Below are positions 21,139 to 29,015 of a stretch of 29,015 nucleotides of DNA, one piece after another. Source of the DNA: Chara braunii (taxonomy: Eukaryota; Streptophyta; Charophyceae; Charales; Characeae). The translations under genes were made by a program, and so were the position numbers. How positions within the stretch are numbered: the first letter of the stretch is position 1; each line of letters opens with the position of its first letter. The stretch is from assembly GCA_003427395.1 (NCBI GenBank), contig BFEA01000321.1, positions 1,861,180 through 1,890,194 on the forward strand, read 5' to 3'. The notes under the pieces were generated by a model. It ran no database searches, was not told the origin of the DNA, and saw nothing but the letters and a program-made list of their open reading frames with translations.

Positions 21139-21454
21139 CTTGAGCTAGCTATGGCTGACAAGCACGACGCCGTCACGGTACGAACAATGATAGCAACCTG
21201 CGGGGCCTTGCGCAGGTTCGCAATGGGGCCGACAAGTCTGAGCGAAGATGGTTGCGAAAGGACCCAGAGTGTTGCGGGTAGAGGCCTTATCTGGACTACT
21301 TCCGGACCTGCTTCCGAAGCGACAGCGACGGGGGGAGCCCGGGGAGCGATGGGGGGGATTGCGATGGAGAACGTCCGCCCCTCTCTGGACTCCCATTTCC
21401 CCCGATGATTAGGCATACGCTTTGTATTGGAGTTTCGATTTTACCCTTTTTTCG
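21139..21454 (-). promoter_or_regulatory. Presumed 5' UTR and promoter of eS28
   Basis: Lies directly upstream of the predicted start codon on the minus strand. Moderately GC-rich, pyrimidine-leaning on the gene strand. No clear TATA box. The plus strand here encodes a short frame starting MADKHDAVTVRT at 21151, which resembles the eS24 N-terminus but breaks off. Confidence 0.35.
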
Positions 21455-21825
21455 CTTTGGTAAGGCACGTAAGTGGCATTCAGAAGGTCTTGGGTTCAAT
21501 TCCCATTGACCGGATGTACCTTTGTGGTCAAGCTTGCCGCTCGCCACCATAGATCGTCCGATGGTCCCCCCGAGTGCCATTGAGCAGAGACTGCTGATGT
21601 TCATAGGGGGAGTGGACCGGTGGGGAGGCATAGTGACTTGGCCGATAGAAGAAGCTCAGTCTTGATGCTACCGGCTGACCCCTGGTCGGCATCGCCCACC
21701 TGCTATAGCGGGTATCGCACCTATTGGTGGGTGCAACTCCCACATATTCCCTTGTTGGAAGCTTGAGCAGGGCTTTGGGTGCTATAGGGTTCTCTATAAT
21801 GACACTAAAAAAGGTCTGAAAGGCC
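21455..21825 (+). repeat. Related SINE copy with degraded A box
   Basis: ggtaaggcacgtaagtggcattcag (about 21469) and the B box GGGTTCAATTCCC (21492-21504) match the SINE at 7446. The A box is mostly lost. Near 21795-21817 a block, tataatgac...aaggtct, matches the SINE end block at 7595-7617 in inverted orientation, so the right-hand part is rearranged or belongs to a second element. Confidence 0.5.
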
Positions 21826-22486
21826 ATCTTGTCCAGATTCAACAGGTAATTAATTTATTTTTTTTTTTTAATTCAAACTTAGTTCATTATCAAATCAATA
21901 ATTCAAATCGGGGACCTCAAAATTTAACCCACATTACTGATAGCATCAACCATTTTAGCTTACAGACACTTGTATAAGGAAAGTCACTGCTACTAATGAC
22001 TTTCTCATTTTCGACGAAACATTGACAAAGATGAAACTTCTTTTCTGCGATATTTACTCGGCTACAACATTACAGATTGTTTGTCAGCTAAGTACTCTTA
22101 TTTATGTTTCCAGTCATGAAGTTGAATCGAAAGCGTGTTCGAATTATGGTAACACATGCGAATAGTAGAAGTTGAAGGGTATATTCCTCCCGCTCTATAT
22201 GCACTTATTGTCTTAACAAAAAAAAAACATACGTGCGTTGTATCCGAATACAACAAACGGAGTACGTTGTATACAAATACAACGTACGTACGGTATACAA
22301 TGAGTTTTATGTTACAACTTTGCAAGAGCTTGTAGAACCAGACATCATTTTTTTTTTTGGGGGGGGGGGGGTTCCAAGAGTCTCGGACAAAAGTCTTTTG
22401 TATTTCAATTTCATACAACATAATTTTTCTTCATATTTATTTAAAAAAAATAAATTCTTAATAAATTATAAAACACCTAGGTTGTT
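21826..22486. other. AT-rich intergenic with palindromic motif
   Basis: No gene seen. At 22237-22290 cgttgtatccgaatacaac and cgttgtatacaaatacaacg form imperfect palindromes of the GTATTCGAATAC family. A T-run followed by a 12-base G-run is at 22349-22370. Confidence 0.5.
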
Positions 22487-23035
22487 TTTCGGGGGCCCGG
22501 TCAGGCATGACCCTTGGCCAGGGTTCCAGGCAGCCCCAACGCAAAAAAAAAAAAAAATCAGAAAAAAAATATATTGTGTAGAATTGCAATACAAACAACT
22601 TTTGTCTGAGGGTTACATAAGAATTTCTCACCGAATCAAAAAAAAAAAAAAAAATAACAAAATTACACTAAGGGACCCCCCTTTAACCCCCCTCAGCCCC
22701 TTTAAAAATAATTTATACCCCCCTTCCCCCCTTTTTACAACCAACTCTAAAAAAATGAAAAGAGTTCGGATTTGGGGTCCTCTGGGAGAGCGCCGAAAGA
22801 TAATATATATATATATATATATGGATAGATAATTGTTTACACGCCCAGGTGCCCAGTCGGGCATGAACATCTTCATAGTAAAACACTGTAAAATGTCCTC
22901 AAACGGTATTTTTAGTCTTGTTTTTATTTTTTTATCGAATTCAATTGTAAATTTCAATATGATCCTCATACAAAAGTTGTTTGTATTGCAATGTTGTACA
23001 ACTTTTTTTTCATAATTTTTAAACTTAGTAAAATT
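22487..23035. mobile_element. Diverged relatives of the CTAGG MITE in inverted arrangement
   Basis: 22487-22640 has a CCTAGG start, a GC-rich subterminal block and the A-rich family core (caaacaacttttgtctgaggg). 22930-22995 carries the same core on the other strand: a perfect 23-bp inverted match between 22583-22605 and 22970-22992, with weaker similarity on each side. Two GC-rich end-like blocks (about 22487-22515 and 22845-22866) contain tcaggcatgac and tcgggcatgaac. No target duplication was resolved. A (TA)n lies at 22803-22821. Confidence 0.6.
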
Positions 23036-23868
23036 TAAAATACAGTATACACGCGTTGTATTCGAATACACGTACGTACATCATATTCAACCGAATGTTC
23101 TATTCGAAAAAAAATCGAACACATTTTTTCGAGGTCAGTTGAATAAAACGAACGTATTTTTTGGGGGGGTTACGATATTAGGTTTAAAGTAACTATTTAT
23201 GAAAGTCTTGCGACTGAAAAAACTAGGTCATACTCTACTGACACTTTCCTAATGGCCTACTGCAACCCTACCTAACCAATTGTCCTGGTAAAGGTTTACA
23301 TTCTTACAGCCTAAAATTCATTGTAGGATCGCGCATATTAGTACGCAACAAGAAAGAATTACATAAGTTTCTAACTAGTTTTTGTCTTGCCACGTTGGTC
23401 CTTAACTTCGAGGACCTAATTTGAGATGATCAGGCCTCGACTTGAGTGTACTGCTACCATAAGGTTTTCGTTGTCCGATATGTGCAGGAACGAGGTTTTT
23501 TTCTTATGAATTTTTTTTTTTATCCTCCTCCTCTAATCCAACCCGATTGCATGTTTCAGACCCGATTTGACTCCAGTCTTGATCTCCACATCCTACAAGA
23601 ATCATCGCTGGAAGGTGCTATGTTACGAGACTCCCAAATGACCTCGGAGATGATACTTTTTGTCTATTTTTCTATAAGTTATTACACTCATATAACAACG
23701 AAAAAAAATAAATAAATTAAATTATCATTTAATAGTAAAATTACAATCTAAATTTCAAGTTTTCATTCCATTTTAAAAAATGTTCTTTCAATTTTTAAAT
23801 TTTTTATCTTACTTGCAAACTTTCATTCCAAGAATAGGGTATCCCTTCTTATTTGGACTGCATGCTAG
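23036..23868. other. AT-rich intergenic, no gene seen
   Basis: Has cgttgtattcgaatacacg (23053-23071), another palindromic copy of the motif, and repeated tttcattcca (23762, 23820). A frame of 89 codons at 23446 is unrecognised. Confidence 0.45.
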
Positions 23869-23869
23869 A

Positions 23870-24043
23870 GATGGAATGAAAGTCTGGATGAGTTCATGAG
23901 ATATTTCAATTGGACAGTCATTCTAAATAAGGATTTTCAGTCATAAATAGGTTAATCCAATCTAAATTAGAAGATATTTGTTGTAGTAAAATAAAATTTT
24001 AATTAAAACATTTCATAAACTCGTCCAGACTTCAATTCCATCT
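23870..24043. repeat. Inverted repeat (fold-back candidate)
   Basis: gatggaatgaaagtctggat and the following gagttcatga (23870-23899) are mirrored by tttcataaactcgtccagac ttcaattccatc (24011-24042) with about five differences over 30 bp. The spacer is about 110 bp of AT-rich DNA. MITE-like; no target duplication was resolved. Confidence 0.65.
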
Positions 24044-25183
24044 TGAACAAATAGATGTAGTTGGAAGGGAAAACTCATATTTAGACGGAAACTTATCAAA
24101 TAAAACTGAAAATTTTTAGAATTGAACGAACATTGGAATGATAATTTATAAATATGAAGGATTTATTTTTTATGGAATGTTTTTTCAACTTTCATTTCTC
24201 GTGAAAATTTTTTTGTTGAACTACTTCTACAGTCTATATCGACATATAACTAAGAAAAACATCCTCAAATTTGTTATCTGTATTTTTTTTTCTACAAATA
24301 ACTTCATGATGATGAAGCATTCAATGAAAATTTATATTGGTTTCAATCTCATCAGCGAAATCACCAAATCATCTCTTTCTTTCTTCCATCATAAATTTTT
24401 CGTCCTCATCGATTGTCTTATCGCCGTTAGGGTAAATATCTATTTCTTTTCTTTTAAAAATTTTATCAAAAGTTTGCATAATAACAAACTTATTAACTTT
24501 CGCCGTTTGCTTTTCTCGTTATCATATCTCTTCGAGCAAACATGAACCTAATTTCACCAATGCAGTGATGCAGTCTATAAGCGCATCTTTGTGTCTTTTA
24601 TTGATATTTGCAAAAATATTTATTTATTTTTTCATGTTTTGCACTTGCTGAAAAAAAAATTCGGACAAATAGGTTCTTATTATATTCTCAGCGAATCTTA
24701 TTTAAAAATAATTTTTTTTGTTTTGCAACTTCTAAGCAAAAACGTCATTTAATCGTAGATCACGACCATTTTAATTTATAAAGATATAATTTACCATTTA
24801 TTTATGAAAATATTTGTAAAGTTCTATAAGATTCATGATTGCAACTTTCATTTGATCATCGCTTACATGAAACTTTATTACATCTTGCATGAACATGTTG
24901 TTTCAATAGATAAAATCATAAGCAACATGTTACGAAAATCTTATAGTACAATCAAATGACTTTTCAGAAGATAATTCACTACATTCTCCTCTAAAAATTG
25001 ATAGATCGGTGAAATGATACATGAGGTTATGACTAGTAATTTACATGACAAAAAAATTATCGCAGCGAAAGTTGTATAATCTTTATTTGTTGTAAAGATC
25101 GTCACACTCTTATAATATATTATGATCAACGCAAGTGTTGTATTCATCAATTTTTTCAATCAACTTCTCTCTGTTTGACACTT
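24044..25183. other. AT-rich, no gene recognised
   Basis: A 135-codon Phe/Ile/Lys-rich frame (24138-24545) reflects base composition; no domain is visible. Short inverted pieces (ctataagatt / aatcttatag; aacatgttg / caacatgtt) at 24817-24947 suggest another decayed fold-back. Confidence 0.45.
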
Positions 25184-25306
25184 AGGGTTTCGAATTAAGC
25201 GACCCTATCTCCTCTTTCACAAAAGTCATTCCTTAATCATCCTCCCACCTAGGGTTTTGAATAAAGCGACCCTATCTCCTCTTTCACAAAAGTCATTGCT
25301 TCATTA
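25184..25306 (+). repeat. 67-bp tandem duplication
   Basis: agggttt-gaat-aagcgacc followed by ctatctcctctttcacaaaagtcatt at 25184 and 25251, with only a few differences. Confidence 0.92.
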
Positions 25307-25982
25307 TTTTTTTTTTTTCAGTATCAATTTGTACACTATACATGTTTTTATCTGTTTAGATTGTATATTGATACTTGCTTATTTAGTTATGATGTGTATA
25401 GATAATGTATAATAATAAAATACATATAAATATATACGTGCACCCAATAACATATCAAGATAGAGATAAAAGAAAATAGAGAGAGAAAGTATAGATTATA
25501 TACACCACCAGAAATGTTTATTGTTAACCATATTGTGTTAATGACAAAAATATGTCAAGTATTCTACACCCGAGCAAGTGGATAATCGTTTTTTCTGACG
25601 ATTTGACACTGCGGTCCGAACTTAGTTAGATTAACTGAATCATTATATTTGCATTCCGTGTATTTAGACAATGACTACCGCTATCACAACTATTATTTTA
25701 TTTCCTAATAGTGCGGCAGCGATTGATGCGATAAAGGTTTTGGGTAGTCCACTCGGGGTTGGACGCGAGTTATGCGTATGGTTTTCTATCCAAAGGAGGT
25801 TTATCCAAACGCAGAGAAGTTCAGGTGAGACCAAGTCACCGTAAGAAATTCTTCTTCACCCTTTCCTCACCTCGTCCATGAGGCGGGTGGTGAGCATTGA
25901 CTTTTGACGAATCAAGCTTGTGCAATGGTGGGACGTCAAGTTTGTTTATAATTACGTACACGAACCGAGAAGGATTAGGTGC
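25307..25982. other. AT-rich intergenic, no gene seen
   Basis: Nothing recognisable; short frames only. Confidence 0.5.
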
Positions 25983-26350
25983 AAATCTCTCAACCCGGAA
26001 CTCTTGAATGACCTGAAATGCCTGAAGTTTTTTAAAGCAGTTTCAAGTACCCTCATCAAAATGGTTAGAAACTTCAACTACTTTATGTTATTTTAAAGGA
26101 TTGAGATTTCCCTACCTGAAACTCCTTAAATAACCCGTAGTGGCTGTAAATTTGAACGTGGTTTTCATTGCCCCCGTCCAACTATTTACATTGGGGGACC
26201 TGAAATAGTTTTAAGAAGTCTTAGCCGCTTCGAGTCATTTCAGAAGTTTTAAATCTCCAAACCCAAAACTCATGAAGTAAAATCTCCAAACCCAGAACTC
26301 ATGAAATGACGTGAAGTGGCTGAAGTATCTAAAAGCAGTTTCGAGTCCTT
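25983..26350 (+). repeat. Degenerate direct repeat, about 120-150 bp units
   Basis: Blocks resembling aaatctc-caaccc-gaactc followed by tgaa-tgac-tgaagtggctgaag and a gcagtttcgagt-cc tail recur at about 25983, 26102 and 26251-26340. Inside, a 29-bp duplication (26251-26279, 26280-26308) is recent. Confidence 0.65.
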
Positions 26351-26437
26351 TTGTGCAAATGGTTGGATGAGAGTATTTAAAACCCATTAAAGAACAAGAA
26401 AAATGTTTATACATATACATATACATATATATATATA

Positions 26438-27119
26438 CAGGGTCACCATCCCGTACGTACGGAGGTCCCCGGACAGACCTCCGTATGTACGGGCATTCGG
26501 GGTCCCGTACGGGGTCCGAACCCGACGACGTTCGGCCCCCGCCAAAACATATTTCGGGGCCTAAACATAATTATTGTTTCCTGATTTTTTTTTTTTATAG
26601 TTCTCTATGACCTGAGGTACAAACCTGTAAAGTTTCAGGTCATTTTGCTAAGCCAAATAGGAATTAAGAATCGCCACAGATGGCGGTGTCAAAACGTGCT
26701 CACCCATAAATCTTTTCACTTTTTACTTTTTGTTTTCACTTTAGTTCGGGATTTAAACAATTTTATTATTTTTTGAAATTTTTTTACTGGGTTTTGTATT
26801 ATGTGAAGTACACAATTGTAAACTTTCAAAGCATTTAGCTATGCCAAAAAAAAAAAAAAAATTGCCAAAGATGGCGGTGTCGAAAATATGCTCGCGCGCT
26901 CACTAAATTTAATTCTCTTTTTATTTTTATATATTTTTATTATTAGTATTTATTTTGTGTATTTTATTTTTATTTCAAATTTGGTAAGGAATTCGGACGT
27001 AATGCTCAGGCAAATCTTGTTTAATTTATTTTTCTCCATAACATATATTTTTTTCAATTTTTTTTTTTTTTTTTTTTTTTGGATCCGCGTTCGGCCCGTC
27101 CCGAACGCCGGTTACCCTA
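26438..27119 (+). mobile_element. hAT-like non-autonomous element, unit 1
   Basis: 682 bp, from CAGGGTCACC (26438) to GGTTACCCTA (27119). The CAGGG...CCCTA asymmetry of the ends resembles plant Ac-type hAT ends. It is flanked by TATATATA on both sides, an apparent 8-bp target duplication that cannot be told apart from the host (TA)n. Inside: a GC-rich hairpin (26451-26492), two related halves about 191 bp apart, each ending in a gatggcggtgtc motif (26679 and 26870), then the shared family core (26975-27045) and a poly-T. No coding capacity. Confidence 0.8.
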
Positions 27120-27141
27120 TATATATATATATATTTATATA

Positions 27142-27903
27142 CAGAGTTTCCAGGCCGAACATACGGAGGCCCCTAAGCTGACCCCCGAACGTTCGGGCGT
27201 TTGAGTCCCCGTACGGGGTTCAAACTCGAAGGGGTTCGGACCCCGCAAAAAACTATTTTGTTACCTAAGAGTTACTATTTTTTTCTGATTTTTTTTTTTT
27301 ATGGTCTCTGTTATGTAAGCTACCTGTCTCTCAATTTTGAACTCATTCTGTGGATCCAAACAATAATGAAAAATCGGCACAAATTGTGGTGTCAAAACTT
27401 GCTTTCCCACTTAGTAATTTTTTTTCTTTTTTCCATTTTTTGTTTTCCCTTTATTTCGGGGTCTGAAAAAACTGGTTATTTTTTCAAACTTTATTTGTGG
27501 GTTCTCTAATATGTAAGATACATATGTATAAAATTTCATGGCATTTGACAAAGCCAAGAACAAATGAAAAATTGCCAAAGATGGCGGTGTCAAAAACTTG
27601 CTCGCCCACGCAATAATTTCATTTTCGTTTTATTTTTTCTTATTTTCATTAATATTTTATTTTTTCGTATTTGATTTTTATTTCAAATTTGGTAAGGAAT
27701 TTGGATGTATTATTGAGCCAAATGTTGTTTAGTTTATTATTCTGCATGAGATTGTTTGTTTCCAGAATTTTTGAAAACGTTGTTTTTTTTTTTTTTTTTT
27801 TTAGTTCCGCGTTCGACTGAACGTCCGAACGAGTCGAGATGCGGTCCCAAACGTTCGGGCGTTCAGGTTCGGGTGCTCGGCCCGTCCCGAATGCGGGTAA
27901 CCC

Positions 27904-27905
<2 letters not shown>
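27142..27905 (+). mobile_element. hAT-like non-autonomous element, unit 2
   Basis: 764 bp in the same orientation as the unit at 26438. The left end is worn (CAGAGTTTCC), the right end is GGTAACCCTA. It keeps the two-half structure (tggtgtc near 27388 and gatggcggtgtc at 27580), the core at 27682-27752, a poly-T and a GC-rich right end. It is separated from its neighbours only by (TA)n tracts at 27120-27141 and 27906-27939. Confidence 0.8.
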
Positions 27906-27939
<34 letters not shown>

Positions 27940-28535
27940 CAGGGTTACCTGATCGAACGTTTGGGGGCCCCCGGGCTGGCCCCCAAACGTTGGGGCATTC
28001 GGGGTCTCGTTCGGGGGCCGAACACCTCCAGCTTCGGCCCCCGCCAAAAAATATTTCGCGGCCTTAAAATAACTTTTTTTTTCTGATTTGTTTTTTGTGA
28101 GCTCTGTATGATGTAAACTACACGCATATAAATTTTGAAGTCATTCTGCTAGGCCAAAATGACATTAAAGAACGTCGAAGATTAGGGTGTCAAAACGTGC
28201 TCGCCCACTCACTATTTTTTTTTTTTTTCACTTTTTACTTTTTGTTTTCACTTTATTTCGGGGCCTAAAACATTTTATTAATTCTTTAAATTTTTTAATG
28301 AGTTATTGATTATGCAAACTACATATCTGTAAATTTTCAGGGCATTTGTCAATGCCAGAAAATAATTAAAAATCGGCAAAGATGGCGGTGTCGAAAAGGT
28401 GCTGGCACACTCACTCATTTTAATTCTCTTTTTATTTTTTCTTATTTTTATCATAGTGTTTATTTTCTGTATTGGATTTTTAATTCAAATTTGGTAAAGA
28501 ATTTGGATGGAGTGCCCAGGCAAATGTTGTTTAGT
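27940..28535 (+). mobile_element. hAT-like non-autonomous element, unit 3 (3' truncated)
   Basis: Starts with an intact CAGGGTTACC after (TA)n, followed by a strong hairpin (27954-27994), both internal halves (motifs at 28180 and 28381) and the start of the core (caaatttggtaaagaattt, 28482-28500). Similarity stops near 28535 and the GC-rich right end is missing. The break joins unrelated GT-rich minisatellite sequence. Confidence 0.75.
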
Positions 28536-28636
28536 TGAAGGTCGATTTGTTGTTTCGTTGTTGTCGGCCCTATCGGAGGGGTGGGGGGTTTGTCGGTTTG
28601 GGCCGGGGAGTCTGTCGTTTCGGCCTCGCGTGTATC

Positions 28637-28830
28637 GGGACGGCGTATCGGGGTGGGGGAGGGTGAGTATTCAGAGTTTCGTTTGTTTTTTTTGGACCTG
28701 CAAGCACCGGGACGCGACATTGGGGAGGGGGGAAGGATAGGGATTGACACTCTGTGTTTGGTTTTGTTATTTCGGCTCGCCAAGTATAGGGACGCGACAT
28801 TGGGGCGGAGGGGAAGGATGCGAGGGGTTA
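28637..28830 (+). repeat. 72-80-bp minisatellite, three units
   Basis: gggacgcgacattgggg at 28709 and 28789, with a diverged unit at 28637 (gggacggcgtatcgggg), each followed by a G/A-rich tail. Confidence 0.75.
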
Positions 28831-28923
28831 GCCATTTCAGCGCGCCGTGCCCTTTCGGTTGTGTGCGGGCATGGCGGTTTCGGAACGTCTGACAAGGGGG
28901 CGCGACGCTAAGCGAACTGTGTG

Positions 28924-28942
28924 TGAGAGAGAGAGTGTGTGA

Positions 28943-29015
<73 letters not shown>
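28924..29015 (+). repeat. (GT)n and (GA)n compound microsatellite at window edge
   Basis: A (GA) start, then about 27 GT units, then (GA)n to the last base. Confidence 0.98.

Noticed and set aside
24138-24545. 135-codon hydrophobic frame resembling a membrane protein
   Set aside because: Phe/Ile/Lys/Asn content follows AT-rich composition; no family, splice or promoter context.

Overview
The window is nuclear DNA from a eukaryote, most likely a streptophyte green alga (charophyte, Chara-like) or another early-branching member of the plant lineage. The evidence is threefold. A spliced gene for cytosolic ribosomal protein eS28 lies on the minus strand with GT-AG introns. Two mitochondrial cox fragments read in the standard code and look plant/charophyte in sequence. 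The rest is repeat-rich, with poly-A/poly-T runs and long (GA)n/(CT)n tracts, as in large repeat-filled genomes. The species call is inference; no marker here fixes it.

Layout: 1-3540 is intergenic repeat debris with several short tandem duplications. 3545-3812, 6950-7224 and 9631-9813 are three copies of a small TIR element (MITE), each with an 8-bp target duplication, exact or imperfect. 4725-6352 is a mosaic of mitochondrial-derived pieces: an LSU rRNA-like 3' fragment, one cox1 exon, the 3' third of cox2 and short duplications. 7446-7617, 12300-12330 and 21455-21520 carry tRNA-like promoter boxes of SINE type. 9136-9246 and 16525-16627 are two copies of one fold-back element in opposite orientation. 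12392-13070 and 16790-17900 hold purine-rich tandem repeats. 15130-15650 is a (CT)n higher-order array with a 145-base assembly gap.

The only complete conserved nuclear gene recognised is eS28 at complement(18739..21138). It has three coding exons: the ATG alone, 142 bp and 53 bp. They encode 65 residues, split by introns of 945 and 1257 bp that are full of repeats. From about 22 kb to 26.4 kb the DNA is clearly more AT-rich and has no recognisable gene. 26438-28535 holds three head-to-tail copies of a roughly 680-760 bp hAT-like non-autonomous element embedded in (TA)n microsatellite. 28630-29015 is a minisatellite followed by (GT)n and (GA)n.

The genes do not form a pathway. The biology here is one housekeeping gene inside a dense field of non-autonomous transposons. 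The small CTAGG-ended MITEs and the larger CAGGG-ended elements share an internal core and related ends, so they look like one extended family. No transposase, tRNA gene, CRISPR array or bacterial-type operon was found.
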